From Bacteroidota bacterium (GTDB lineage: Bacteria > Bacteroidota > Bacteroidia > Bacteroidales > JAAUTT01), in the NCBI GenBank assembly GCA_030706405.1, contig JAUZOO010000008.1:124001-188000 (forward strand): a stretch of 64,000 bases of DNA. Reading direction: 5' to 3'. Below the pieces are notes generated by a model. It ran no database searches and was not told where the DNA came from. It was given only the letters and a program-made list of their open reading frames with translations. Numbering within the stretch: position 1 is the stretch's first letter; every line of letters starts with the position of its first letter. Below, piece after piece: positions 1 through 9,406 of the stretch. Both the position numbers and the translations under genes were made by a program.

Positions 1-366
1 GCCAATAGCCCTAATACCTATCCGGAAGACAGTTTTGACAACATGGTTACTCGCATGAACGAGCATAAATTTCCGTGGGTATATCTTTGGGATTCGGAAC
101 AGACGGTTGTAAGTCAATATGGAGCTTTGAAAACACCTCATTTCTTTGTATTCAACCAAGCCCGCGAACTCGTTTACACTGGTAGAGGAGTAGATAACCC
201 TCGAAACATCGAAAAGATGATGGTAAACGATCTTGACAGGGTTTTAACCGAGCTTACCGAAGGGTTGGAAATCAGTATTCAGGTTACCAACCCTATTGGA
301 TGCAATATCAAATGGGAAGGTAAGGATGCTCACTGGATGCCGGCCGAAGCTTGCGATCTGGTTTAA
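1..366 (+). CDS. Thioredoxin-fold (AhpC/TSA redoxin) protein, C-terminal part
   Basis: The reading frame is open from the first base, so the gene starts outside the window; 121 codons are visible. The segment holds the second half of a thioredoxin fold: a VYLWD strand, the cis-proline strand TPHFFVF, and a closing helix. The catalytic Cys motif would lie upstream and is not visible. It ends with GCNIKW near residue 100 of the visible part. The broken gene at 7048-8161 has the same arrangement (MPHAYVF, then GCSTKW), so the two are paralogs of one family of peroxiredoxin-like proteins with an NHCP-type active site. Such proteins are usually exported in Bacteroidota, but no signal can be checked here. 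Substrate unknown. Confidence 0.75.
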   Translation, partial: ANSPNTYPEDSFDNMVTRMNEHKFPWVYLWDSEQTVVSQYGALKTPHFFVFNQARELVYTGRGVDNPRNIEKMMVNDLDRVLTELTEGLEISIQVTNPIGCNIKWEGKDAHWMPAEACDLV

Positions 367-472
367 TTTAATAACTCGCGCGCATTTAAAACTTTCATAG
401 TGAAAGTTATTAGATATGGCGAGTTAAATAGAACTAAATAATCTCTTTCTAAAAATGTTTGGTCTTTACAAT

Positions 473-507
473 AAATAGCCCAGCTTCAGAATAAGCTGGG
501 CTATTTT
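473..507 (+). terminator. Rho-independent terminator after the thioredoxin-fold gene
   Basis: A perfect 14-bp inverted repeat (473-486 and 493-506) with a 6-base loop; the right arm ends in TTTT. It lies 107 bases after the stop codon of the upstream gene. A smaller hairpin, AACTTTCA/TGAAAGTT, lies before it near 391-410. Confidence 0.85.
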
Positions 508-927
508 GTCCTTATTTCCTACCATAATTTGATGTTTTTACATAAGTGGACAACTCATATTTCTGAACGTATCATCACAAAGTTGTCTTTATTAAGCAAT
601 AGTTAATCTATATCTCCCCATTTTTGTCTTGAATCTTTCCTTATTAACAATCCCCCCCGGACTTGTAAATCATGGGTTAAAAGCAATTACCCTCTGAGGT
701 AAACCATTGGAGATATTTTTAAAATATTTAGGAAATTTCGGGTATGTTGTTAAACAGGCTGTATTGTTTTGTCTTTTAATGTCAATTAGTTGGAAAGGGT
801 TAAATATTTTATAAACTTCGTTGGTAGCAATCATCATTTTAAAATTTCCCGATCTATTTTTTTACTATTACCCGTTGCAATCAACAAATACCTTTTAATA
901 CTAACCATTTCTCTAAATTAAAATGCC
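508..927. other. Intergenic, AT-rich, no gene seen
   Basis: About 420 bases without a credible coding frame or RNA gene. The stretch must hold the promoter of the lipoprotein at 928, but I cannot point to a clean TAnnTTTG box. A run of eight C lies near 651-658. Confidence 0.5.
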
Positions 928-2001
928 ATGCAAAAGAAAACTGGAATCTGGATTTGTCTGTTCATCATGACTGCCTACCTTGTAATGTTCACAAACAGTT
1001 GCAAGAAAGATAGTAGCAGTAGCGATCCTTCAACTTCGGGGAAGACCTGGAATATTCTGGGTAACATGAATATAAACAATACAGTGTATTCACTCTGTGC
1101 CGATGCCTCCGGGAATATTTATGCTGCCGGAGGTTTTAAAAATAGCAGTGGTTTTTACTATGTGGCTAAATGGAATGGCAGCAGTTGGTCTGAACTGGGC
1201 AGTATTAGCGCAAACAACATCATTCGCAAACTTAGTATTGATGCCAGCGGAAACATTTACGCCATTGGCGACTTTACCAATTCCACGGGCGGTTATTATG
1301 TGGCCAAATGGAATGGTACGAGTTGGACTAAATTAGGAAATACGAATTGGCAATTTCATGCCATTTGCACCGATCCCAGCGGAAATGTGTATGCTTCGGG
1401 AGGAGATCTCAATAGCAATAATAAATTTTATGTGGCCAAATGGAATGGTGCAAGTTGGGTTGAGGTAGGTAGTTTAAATGCAAACTGGGGAGTCTTTGCT
1501 CTTAGTTCCGATGCCGCTGGTAGTATATACGCAGCGGGCAGCTTTACCAATGCTTCCGGCCAATACTATGTAGCGAAATGGAATGGCTCAAGCTGGTCTA
1601 ACATCGGATTGAATGTAACCAGCAGTATCGATGAGCTTTGTACCGATGGGAACGGCAATGTATATGCCATTGGTGGGTTTACCAATAGCAGTAGTAAATT
1701 CGATGTGGCTAAATGGAATGGTGCCGGTTGGATTTTCTTAGGATTAAATGCAAATGCCGTTATCTCCATGATCCGAACAGATCCGAGCGGAAATTTATAT
1801 GCCAAAGGAGGCTTTTCCAATGGACTCACTCCCACCGATGGCAAATCGTACATCGCTAAATGGAATGGCAGTAGTTGGACAAATTTGGGTGGCCCGGAAG
1901 GTATAAGCTATGGAGCCGGTCTCTGTATTAATGCCACAGGCAATGTTTGTGCAGGAGGTTATAACAGTACAAATAGTGTTTATGTAGCAGAATATAAATA
2001 G
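928..2001 (+). CDS. Lipoprotein of seven propeller-like repeats
   Basis: This 357-residue protein starts with a lipoprotein signal: basic MQKK, a hydrophobic core, and Cys25 followed by KKDSSSS. The remainder is seven repeats of about 44 residues, each with a GNIYAxGxF strand, YVAKWNG, and SSWxxLG. The unit YVAKWNG occurs almost unchanged in the first six repeats; the last ends YVAEYK. Seven such units would suit a seven-bladed beta-propeller closing on itself; that is inference. Similar VAKWNG..W..LG repeats are common in secreted Bacteroidota proteins of unknown role. DNA of the repeats is also alike, pointing to fairly recent duplication. It stands alone between a long spacer and a strong terminator. 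No enzymatic motif is seen; surface binding or scaffolding is the likeliest job. Confidence 0.85.
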   Translation: MQKKTGIWICLFIMTAYLVMFTNSCKKDSSSSDPSTSGKTWNILGNMNINNTVYSLCADASGNIYAAGGFKNSSGFYYVAKWNGSSWSELGSISANNIIRKLSIDASGNIYAIGDFTNSTGGYYVAKWNGTSWTKLGNTNWQFHAICTDPSGNVYASGGDLNSNNKFYVAKWNGASWVEVGSLNANWGVFALSSDAAGSIYAAGSFTNASGQYYVAKWNGSSWSNIGLNVTSSIDELCTDGNGNVYAIGGFTNSSSKFDVAKWNGAGWIFLGLNANAVISMIRTDPSGNLYAKGGFSNGLTPTDGKSYIAKWNGSSWTNLGGPEGISYGAGLCINATGNVCAGGYNSTNSVYVAEYK

Positions 2002-2020
2002 GAGTGTAGAAAATTTTTAC

Positions 2021-2066
2021 ATACAAAAAATGCCAGCGAAATTAAATTCGCTGGCATTTTTTGTAT
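2021..2066 (+). terminator. Strong terminator after the repeat lipoprotein
   Basis: A perfect 20-bp inverted repeat (2021-2040 and 2047-2066) with a 6-base loop, starting 19 bases after the stop codon at 2001. The arms contain TGCCAGCGAA and its complement, flanked by A6 and T6, so it could work in both directions. Confidence 0.9.
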
Positions 2067-2188
2067 GCATTTGTTTGTAAGTATGACTCTTTGTAACGAT
2101 AGAATGTGTCCCTGCTATACCCAATATATATACATTCCTCGGATACATTTCCTAATTGTTCAGCAAAACCTAATAATCCAAACTTGTT

Positions 2189-2219
2189 TTGATTAAATTT
2201 AGTTCTATTTTTATTTCTG
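2189..2219 (+). promoter_or_regulatory. Candidate promoter of the histidine kinase gene
   Basis: TTG at 2189-2191, a 20-base spacer, then TATTTCTG at 2212-2219, one mismatch from TAnnTTTG. The next bases, ACAGTTTTTA, are the same as those after the GH28 promoter at 26189-26219. It would give a leader of about 90 bases before the ATG at 2316. Confidence 0.5.
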
Positions 2220-2315
2220 ACAGTTTTTATGAATAAACTTATTGGTATTTGTATTACAAATTTAACTTTAAGCTCTAACTGTCAGATTAAGTCGTAGCTA
2301 ATTCAGATAACACTA

Positions 2316-4565
2316 ATGGATATTAAGAGCCTGTTAATTATAACATTTATTGTCAACCTGTTTCTGGGTGTATTTACATTAATTATAAAACAAAAACAGA
2401 AATACATTACCGATGTCTCATACTGGGTTATAGCTAACTTTTTAATGGCAGGGAGCTATCTGTTGTTTGGGCTGCGCGGCATTATCCCCGATTTGTTTTC
2501 CATTGTTTTCGCCAATACTTTTTCTTATTTAGTCATAATTTCCCGCTATTATGGTTTTAAAAACATGTTTAATAAAAAAGTCGTTAAGAGCGAGTACATA
2601 TTCTTTTCGATTTTTTTAATCATCTTGATGCTTCATTTGTCCTATTTTACGTTCATCGATAACAATATTTATTATAGGACAATTTTTGCACGAGCAGGCT
2701 TTTCATTTCTGGCAATTGTCCTGGGCATATTCATGTTACGCGGCACTCCCAAAAATGAAAGATTCGTTGGACAAGTCGCCTCCTTTTGCTACTTCATATT
2801 TGCCATACTTAGCATCCCTTATATATTAAGCTGGGTTTATAATACAGAATACCGCAGTCTGTTTGCACCCAATGTCTATACTTTTTTGATGCTCGTTACA
2901 AACTTATTTCTTGATATTATTTGGTCAACATCCCTGTTGTATATTTCGAGCCAGCGAAATTTTGAGAAACAAATTGAAAGCGAAAAAAGATTACAATCAC
3001 TGTTCAATAACAGCCACGACGGAATAGTTATGCTTAATCGCGATGGCAAAATAATAGATTTCAATCCTGCTTATTCCAAAATGCTGGGATATAGCCGTGA
3101 GGAACTTATGGATACTGATTTTTATAAAATAACACCCGAAAACTGGTACAATTGGGAACAAAAAGAAGTTATTGAAAAATTGGCCTCAGATAATGCTTTT
3201 ACCATTACTTATGAAAAAGAATATATCCGTAAGGATAATGAAATATTTCCTATTGAATTATCGGCTTTTAATGCGAATGATATTGAAGGAAAGTCGCATT
3301 ATTGGGGAATAGTAAAAGATATTTCGGAAAGGAAGAAAAATGAAAAAAGTATTAAAGCGCGCCTCGAATTAAATGAATTTTCATTGACACATTCGTTAAA
3401 TGAAGTCTTACAAAAAACAATCGATTTAATTTGTGTACTAACTAACAGCCCGATAGGCTTTTTTCATTTTGTTGATGAAAATCAGGAAAAGATAACTTTG
3501 CAAGCCTGGTCAACCAATACAATTACTGATTTTTGCCGCATAAAACCCGAACCGGGCCATTACCTGGTTGAAGATGCAGGTATCTGGGCCGATTGCATTC
3601 GAACGAAAAAGCCGGTAATCCATAACGATTATAAATCCTTAACTCATAAAAAAGAATTACCCGATGGACATGCAGAACTTGTAAGAGAGTCAATTGTTCC
3701 TATTTTAAGAAATGGCAAAGTGGTAGCCATTCTTGGCATTGGTAACAAACAAAATTTATACGACCAAAAGGATATTGATTTTGTAATTTTTTTTGCAGAT
3801 GTTGTTTATGGGATTATTGAACGTAAAAAACAAGAACAGGAAATAGAGGATCAAAACATAAAACTAAATGAACTTAATGCAACAAAAGATAAATTTATTT
3901 CAATTCTTGCACACGATTTAAGAAATCCCTTTAGTTCCATCGTTCAGATATCAGAAATATTAGTGGAGGAAGTTAAATCAGGGCGGTCTGATAATATTGC
4001 AAAATTTGCCAATGTCCTTCAAAAAACATCGAAAACTACATACAACCTTTTAGAAAATCTTTTGCAGTGGGCACGATCTCAACAAAATAAAATCCCTTAT
4101 AATCCACAAAAAGCAGATCTATATTTGCTGGTTTATGAGTGTTTGAATATTATAAACTGCAATGCTGCTGCCAAAAAAATTGATATTAATTCAGAAATTA
4201 CAGAAAAGCAATTTATTTATGTCGATAGCGGAATGGTAAAAACCGTCATTCGAAATTTATTATCGAATGCGATTAAGTTTACCCCTGTTTCCGGAAAAAT
4301 TACCATAACCTCAGCAGTAATTCAAAACCAAATTGAGATAACCATTTCGGATACTGGTGTTGGTATGGACGAGAATACTCAAAACACTTTATTTAAACTT
4401 GGTCAGACAAAATCGTTCAAAGGAACAGAAGGTGAAACAGGATCTGGTTTTGGATTAATTTTATGTAAAGAATTTGTAGAAAAGCATGGTGGACAAATTT
4501 GGGCTGAAACTGAAAAAGGCAAAGGCTGTGATTTTAAATTTACCATGCCGGTTTACAATGAATGA
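2316..4565 (+). CDS. Membrane sensor histidine kinase, 7TM-PAS-GAF
   Basis: A 749-residue two-component sensor. Residues 1-210 hold about seven hydrophobic segments, so the N-terminus is a membrane sensor module. A PAS domain follows (about 228-345, NSHDGIVMLNRDGKIIDFNP), then a GAF domain (about 350-500), then HisKA with the phosphorylated His at 533 in LAHDLRNP, then the HATPase domain (about 632-749) with N box NLLSNAIKF, G1 DTGVGMDE and G2 GSGFGLILC. All catalytic motifs are intact. No receiver domain is fused and no response regulator gene adjoins it, so it is an orphan kinase and its partner is unknown. The HDLRNPF form of the H box is common in Bacteroidota. It is followed by 420 bases of spacer. 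Confidence 0.93.
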   Translation: MDIKSLLIITFIVNLFLGVFTLIIKQKQKYITDVSYWVIANFLMAGSYLLFGLRGIIPDLFSIVFANTFSYLVIISRYYGFKNMFNKKVVKSEYIFFSIFLIILMLHLSYFTFIDNNIYYRTIFARAGFSFLAIVLGIFMLRGTPKNERFVGQVASFCYFIFAILSIPYILSWVYNTEYRSLFAPNVYTFLMLVTNLFLDIIWSTSLLYISSQRNFEKQIESEKRLQSLFNNSHDGIVMLNRDGKIIDFNPAYSKMLGYSREELMDTDFYKITPENWYNWEQKEVIEKLASDNAFTITYEKEYIRKDNEIFPIELSAFNANDIEGKSHYWGIVKDISERKKNEKSIKARLELNEFSLTHSLNEVLQKTIDLICVLTNSPIGFFHFVDENQEKITLQAWSTNTITDFCRIKPEPGHYLVEDAGIWADCIRTKKPVIHNDYKSLTHKKELPDGHAELVRESIVPILRNGKVVAILGIGNKQNLYDQKDIDFVIFFADVVYGIIERKKQEQEIEDQNIKLNELNATKDKFISILAHDLRNPFSSIVQISEILVEEVKSGRSDNIAKFANVLQKTSKTTYNLLENLLQWARSQQNKIPYNPQKADLYLLVYECLNIINCNAAAKKIDINSEITEKQFIYVDSGMVKTVIRNLLSNAIKFTPVSGKITITSAVIQNQIEITISDTGVGMDENTQNTLFKLGQTKSFKGTEGETGSGFGLILCKEFVEKHGGQIWAETEKGKGCDFKFTMPVYNE

Positions 4566-4986
4566 TTTTTTTACGTTCAGGTATTCATGGCACGCGTTGC
4601 AACTTTTCATGAGCGATAGCGAATAAACCCGCATCAGCTGGGATATGGGAAAAATGCACATTCCTGATTTTATATTATTCTGAATTTTCTTTACATTGGC
4701 ACTTTCTTTACAGACTTTTTCGCTAAAACTTCTTTTAGGCCGGTATTTCAACACATATTGCCCATTTGGGGTGGTTTTATATCGGCTACCGACAGGTTAA
4801 ATACCTGATTTCAGTATAAATATTTTTATTGTTTCGTATAAATTAAAGAACATGAACCGTCAACACTCTCCATTGGAGGTGCCGAAACACGCTGTTTATA
4901 ACCGCGCGCTCGGGCTTATACAATGTTAAAATCCAATAAGTTTATGAACACATTAACAGCTTATCATACCATAATATCCTTAATTT
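4566..4986. other. Intergenic, no gene seen
   Basis: About 420 bases between the kinase and the GH20 gene. Short frames on either strand lack any protein-like pattern. No strong hairpin or promoter was recognised. Confidence 0.5.
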
Positions 4987-6870
4987 ATGAAAAAAATCCT
5001 CCCCATTCTGTTTTTGTTTCTGGCGCTCAAGGTTTCCGGCCAGGATAATGTCATCAATCTGATTCCCCAACCGGTTGAACTGAAACCGTTAAAAGGCTCT
5101 TACCTGTTATCCCGGGCATCGTCCATCGGTTTTAATAAAAACGACGGACAGAAAGTTGCCGACATGCTGGCTCTTAAGCTAAAAACTCCAACTGGTTTTT
5201 CGATTAAACCTCAACCCGGCAAAAACGGTACAATACAGTTCAATTTAAACGATGTTCAGGACCCGCAAATCGGCAAAGAAGGTTATACCCTCGAAGCTAC
5301 GTCCAAAGGAGTAATCATTACCGCCAATGAACCGGCTGGACTGTTCTACGGAATACAAACCCTTCTTCAGCTTCTTCCAAAAGAAATAGAAAGCAGCGTT
5401 GAAGTACCGGCAAAATGGATTATCCCGGCAGTTAAAATTAAAGATTATCCACGTTTTGCATGGCGGGGAATCATGCTCGATGTAAGCCGCAATTTCTTCT
5501 CCAAAGAAGACGTTAAAACCTACATCGACCTGATGGCAAAGTTTAAATACAATACGTTTCACTGGCATCTTTCTGACGATAACGGCTGGCGCATTGAAAT
5601 AAAGTCGCTGCCCAAACTTACCCAAGTTGGAGCCTGGCGGGTACCGCGTGCCGGAGGTTTCGGAGGACGAGCCAATCCTGTTCCGGGCGAAGCTGCCACC
5701 GATGGCGGATTTTATACTCAGGACGACATCCGGGAAATTATACGATTTGCTCAGGACAGAAACGTAACCATCATTCCAGAGATTGATGTACCCGGACACA
5801 GCATGGCTGCTGTAGCCTCATATCCCGGACTGTGCTGCACCCGCGACACCAACATCCGTGTCAACCCGGGAACTCCCTTCTCCGAATGGTTCGGAAACGG
5901 CACATTCCGCATGAATGTTGATAATACCCTGAACCCTTCGGATGAGAAAGTGTACGATTTCCTCGACAAGGTTTTTACCGAAATGGCGGCTCTTTTCCCG
6001 GGTTCGTATATCCATGTCGGCGGCGACGAATGTTATAAAGGCTTTTGGTTACAAAACGAAGGTTGCCAGGCACTGATGAAAAAACTAGACATCCGCCACA
6101 TCGAAGATTTACAGGGCTACTTCATGAACCGGGTAGAAGGTATTCTGAAAACTAAAGGCAAAAAACTTATCGGTTGGGACGAAATTCTTGAAGGAGGCAT
6201 CTCGCCCGAAGCCACCGTTATGAACTGGCGGGGCGTTAAAAGCGGCATTGAAGCAGCAAACGCCGGGCATTACGTTGTACGAACCCCAACTGAATTTGCA
6301 TACATCGATTACCAACAGGGCGAGCCTACCATCGAACCTCCCATTTATGCCAGTTTACGACTTAAAAAATGTTACAGCTTCGAACCCGTTCCCGATGGAG
6401 TGGATGCTAAATACATCCTGGGGGGACAGGCAAATTTATGGACCGAGCAGGTTCCCACGCTCCGTCACGCGGAATATATGACCTATCCCCGCTGCTGGGC
6501 ACTTGCCGATGTTTACTGGTCGCCAAAGGACAGCCGTAACTGGGAAGGATTTATGCACCGCGTAGAAAATCAGTTTGGACGCTGCGACATTGCACAGGTC
6601 AACTATTCGCGGGCAGTTTACGATGCTGTTATAAAGATTTTCAGAAAAGGAACTGCATTGCAGATTAATTTGAATACCGAGATGCCGGGACTAGATATCT
6701 ACTATACCATCGATGGCTCAATGCCCGATATCTACTCGCCCAAATACTCAAACCCGGTTGTCCTTCCGGAAGGGCCGGTTACGCTGCGCGTAATCACCTG
6801 CAGAGATGGAAAACAAATTGGTCACTTAATTACGCTAAAACCCGAGGAATTAAAAAAGAGGGCAGAATAG
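4987..6870 (+). CDS. Beta-N-acetylhexosaminidase, GH20, exported
   Basis: This 627-residue enzyme would remove terminal N-acetylglucosamine or N-acetylgalactosamine from glycans outside the cytoplasm. It begins with a signal peptide (MKKILPILFLFLALKVSG, cut before Q). The GH20b-like N-domain covers about 25-150 (IPQPVELKP). The catalytic barrel covers about 155-520 (RGIMLDVSRNF, FHWHLSDDNGWR). The substrate-assisted pair is Asp347-Glu348 in HVGGDEC. The end, about 545-620, looks like the chitobiase C-terminal beta domain (YYTIDGSMP). All expected motifs are present and the length is usual for the family. It is a single gene with a terminator 130 bases downstream; no SusC/SusD pair is visible. 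Exact linkage specificity cannot be told. Confidence 0.95.
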   Translation: MKKILPILFLFLALKVSGQDNVINLIPQPVELKPLKGSYLLSRASSIGFNKNDGQKVADMLALKLKTPTGFSIKPQPGKNGTIQFNLNDVQDPQIGKEGYTLEATSKGVIITANEPAGLFYGIQTLLQLLPKEIESSVEVPAKWIIPAVKIKDYPRFAWRGIMLDVSRNFFSKEDVKTYIDLMAKFKYNTFHWHLSDDNGWRIEIKSLPKLTQVGAWRVPRAGGFGGRANPVPGEAATDGGFYTQDDIREIIRFAQDRNVTIIPEIDVPGHSMAAVASYPGLCCTRDTNIRVNPGTPFSEWFGNGTFRMNVDNTLNPSDEKVYDFLDKVFTEMAALFPGSYIHVGGDECYKGFWLQNEGCQALMKKLDIRHIEDLQGYFMNRVEGILKTKGKKLIGWDEILEGGISPEATVMNWRGVKSGIEAANAGHYVVRTPTEFAYIDYQQGEPTIEPPIYASLRLKKCYSFEPVPDGVDAKYILGGQANLWTEQVPTLRHAEYMTYPRCWALADVYWSPKDSRNWEGFMHRVENQFGRCDIAQVNYSRAVYDAVIKIFRKGTALQINLNTEMPGLDIYYTIDGSMPDIYSPKYSNPVVLPEGPVTLRVITCRDGKQIGHLITLKPEELKKRAE

Positions 6871-7007
6871 CCTAAAATATTATCTATTTCTGATTTCATG
6901 AAAACTTTGCCGGTATTTTTTATTGAGCAGGCACAAATTATGAGATTGTATTTATTGAGCACTAGGACAGTTAGAATTCAATAACTGAACGACACTCTGT
7001 GTCATAA

Positions 7008-7043
7008 AAAAGCCGGATTAAGTTTGTTCTTAATCCGGCTTTT
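7008..7043. terminator. Bidirectional terminator between GH20 and the broken thioredoxin gene
   Basis: A perfect 15-bp stem (7008-7022 and 7029-7043, AGCCGGATTAAG and its complement) with a 6-base loop, flanked by A and T runs. It ends five bases from the end of the convergent pseudogene and serves both strands. Confidence 0.88.
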
Positions 7044-7047
7044 CTTC

Positions 7048-8161
7048 TTAATCACCGATGTATTTATCGGAGAATATCAGCTTGCGGACTTTTAAAATAT
7101 CAATAGGTCCCTGGCTACGGTAGATAACATTTCCGCCAGGTTCAACAATAAGCGTGTAAGGCAGTCCGCCCTGCCAGTTTGGATCAATCGCATCTACCAA
7201 ATTGTAAATATTTTTGCCGTTAAAGATCTAATTCTTATTCGAAGCTTCCTGCTTTTTTAGAAATTTCAGAACGTTATCTTTCTTCTCCAATTTATCGGTA
7301 TTTACCGAAACAAACTCAAACTGACGGCTGCGGTACATACGGTCAATCACCACCAGATCCAGGAACTCGGCAACACAAGGCCCGCACCACATAGCCCACA
7401 CATTGATAAGCCTCAATTTGTCGGATTTGTTTTTGACCAAGTCCTTGATACCATCGGTGTTAATTTCATCGACGGTAACCGGCAGTTCCGACCATTCTTT
7501 ATAAAGTTTCCGGGTGCCTTCCAGTTTCCAGGCCCATTTGGTAGAACATCCAAACACCTTAGTTACCGGCTTATCAATTGTTTTTCCGCTGAGTACAGCA
7601 TCTATCGCGTTTCGCAAATCCTCGCCTTTTCCATCGGACTGCGAACCATCGATATGACCGACATATTTAAGCAGCCGCGATTTGTCGAACACATAAGCGT
7701 GAGGCATGGCTACCGGTCCGTAAGCAATGGCGGTTTTCTGGTCGTCGCCGTCGTACAGATACGGAAACGGGAAGCTTTTATCTTTTGCCCGGATCTTCAT
7801 CTCGTCGAACGAGTCGCCCAGATCAGACCATCCCATTTCCCAATAGTTTAACGACCAGGTACTGTTGGATGAAATCATCACCACCGAAACGCCCTTATGC
7901 TTGTATTCGTTTGCAATGCTGATAATCCGGTTTTCGTAAGCCTGCGCCGTAGGACAGTGGTTGCGCTAAATATCACAACCAGCGCGTTTGCATCCTTAAA
8001 ATCATCCAGCGAATAAGTTTTCCCATCAACTCCGGGAAGACTAAAATTGGGAGCGTCAGTACCTATTTCCAGCGTTTTGGATCCCGGGTGTTCGTCCTGA
8101 GCATTAATGCCGAAATGGATTACCGAGAAAAAGAGTAAGCAGTAAGTTTTAATTTGTTCAT
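7048..8161 (-). pseudogene. Double-thioredoxin protein gene with two frameshifts and one stop
   Basis: Reading from 8161 to 7048 the gene would encode a signal peptide ([18 protein letters not shown]), a redoxin domain and a TlpA-like thioredoxin domain with WCGPC, ending SDKYIGD. Three lesions break it. First, after ATG AAC AAA TTA a base is missing in an A run (about 8146-8149), so the start is out of frame. Second, near 7963-7966 one base is missing exactly where the first-domain Cys codon belongs: IFS-C-NHCPTAQ is expected, but TTTAGCGCAACCAC is read. Third, an in-frame TAG at 7228-7230 precedes IFNGKNIYNLVD, which continues in the same frame to a normal stop. Longest intact piece: 7228 to about 7960. 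It is a paralog of the gene at position 1. Assembly errors are the alternative. Confidence 0.85.
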
Positions 8162-8360
8162 GTTATAAGATTTGGGTAGTGTGTAATTTTTATCATCAGG
8201 GATTAAAGATACTATTGCTTTGCCAATTTTTAATTGGTTATGATTCGAGTGGATTTTTAAAATCCGCTTAGCGAAGGGGTTGCAAGTAACTGTAAAACGA
8301 AATACCTAATGCTCCCAATAAATAGGCAGGAGGGGGTGCCCTGAGGATACCCCTCCCTAC
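8162..8360. other. Intergenic with two small inverted repeats
   Basis: No gene is seen. GTGGATTTTTAAAATCCGC (about 8249-8267) and GGAGGGGGT/ACCCCTCC (about 8329-8357) are imperfect inverted repeats. The stretch leads into the 21-bp repeat tract. Confidence 0.45.
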
Positions 8361-8519
8361 CCTAAAAGTAAACTACTTTGCATTTTTTATAAACTCGGTT
8401 ACAAAAAATATAAACCAGGTTACATTTTTTGTAAGTCAATTCGCATTTAGGGTGCCCCGGTATTATTTTAAACAAAGCTCGCTCGCATATTTTGTAAACT
8501 ATCCTACATTCAGGGCAGG
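8361..8519. repeat. Decayed tandem repeat with a 21-bp unit
   Basis: Four head-to-tail units fill 8361-8381, 8382-8402, 8403-8423 and 8424-8444, with a consensus close to TTTTTTRTAAACYNGGTTAC. Two diverged blocks of 21 bases follow, then another good copy at 8487-8507 (ATTTTGTAAACTATCCTAC), in the same 21-base register. The block starting at 8445 (ATTTAGGGTGCC) recurs as ATTCAGGGCAGG at 8508. No reading frame uses it convincingly. It resembles an old minisatellite between mazG and the pseudogene. Confidence 0.6.
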
Positions 8520-8545
8520 TAATCCTGCTCATAGCGTACACAGAC

Positions 8546-8594
8546 TATTATCCCCGATAAGCTCAATTACAAATTCAGCTTATCGGGGATAATA
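8546..8594 (-). terminator. Hairpin at the end of mazG
   Basis: A perfect 18-bp stem (8546-8563 and 8577-8594; TATCCCCGATAAGCT) with a 13-base loop, ending 9 bases beyond the mazG stop on the minus strand. There is no clear U run, so it may act as an RNA 3' end stabiliser as well as a terminator. Confidence 0.75.
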
Positions 8595-8603
8595 TAGGAT
8601 GTT

Positions 8604-9377
8604 TTATTCTTTATCGAACTTTTTGGCCATTTCCCAAACTTCGTTCATTTCGTCGAGGCTCATGTCGTGAAGGGAGCGGCCTTTTTTGATGGTTTGTTCT
8701 TCGAGGTAGTTAAAGCGTTTGATGAATTTTTTGTTGGTGCGTTCGAGGGCCATCTCCGGGTCGATGTCGTACAAACGGGCCGCGTTGACCATCGAGAACA
8801 TCAGGTCGCCAAATTCGGCTTCCATCTTTTCCTGGTCCATTCGTTCAATTTCGGTTTGCAGTTCGTTAAATTCTTCCTTTACCTTGTCCCAAATCTGGTA
8901 GCGTTTTTCCCAGTCGAATCCTGCCGAACGCACTTTATCTTGAATACGGTGCGCTTTAACCAACGCTGGTAACGATTTAGGCACTCCTGCCAGAATGGAT
9001 TTATTTCCTTCTTTTAATTTAAGGCTTTCCCAGTTGGTTTTTACTTCTTCGTCATCTTTAACGGTTACCTCGCCAAACACGTGCGGGTGACGGAAGATGA
9101 GTTTTTCGCACAAACCGTTAATAACATCGGTAATGTCGAACTCGTTGGTTTCGGAAGCTATTTTAGCATAAAAGACGATATGCAGGAGAATGTCGCCAAG
9201 TTCTTTGCGGATATCGGAGAGGTCGTTTTCGACGATGGCATCGGCCAGTTCGTAGGTTTCTTCGATGGTGAGGTGACGGAGGCTTTCGATGGTTTGTTTC
9301 TGATCCCAGGGGCATTTTTCCCTGAGTTCGTCCATGATGTTTAAAAGCCGTTCAAAGGCTTTAAGTTTGTCGTTCAT
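8604..9377 (-). CDS. mazG: Nucleoside triphosphate pyrophosphohydrolase
   Basis: MazG (257 residues) hydrolyses (d)NTPs to the monophosphate and pyrophosphate, a housecleaning function in the cytoplasm. The N-terminal unit starts CPWDQKQTIESLRHLTIEE and carries the metal-binding EExxE...ELGD pattern (EETYELADAI, then RKELGDILL). A second MazG-like unit lies in the C-terminal half (EEFNELQTEI, EFGDLMFSMV). Length and order match the full two-domain bacterial enzyme. The ATG at 9377 is the only good start. It lies downstream of purC on the same strand, separated by 97 bases that contain a hairpin, so co-transcription is possible but not shown. Confidence 0.95.
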   Translation of the reverse strand: MNDKLKAFERLLNIMDELREKCPWDQKQTIESLRHLTIEETYELADAIVENDLSDIRKELGDILLHIVFYAKIASETNEFDITDVINGLCEKLIFRHPHVFGEVTVKDDEEVKTNWESLKLKEGNKSILAGVPKSLPALVKAHRIQDKVRSAGFDWEKRYQIWDKVKEEFNELQTEIERMDQEKMEAEFGDLMFSMVNAARLYDIDPEMALERTNKKFIKRFNYLEEQTIKKGRSLHDMSLDEMNEVWEMAKKFDKE

Positions 9378-9406
9378 TGTTTTGAGAAGGGATTAGGTAA
9401 TTAAAA

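Noticed and set aside
4461-4754. A 97-codon minus-strand frame across the kinase end
   Set aside because: It overlaps the ATPase domain and lacks any protein-like pattern.
5245-5799. A 184-codon frame on the minus strand
   Set aside because: It lies wholly inside the clear GH20 gene on the other strand and shows no family pattern.
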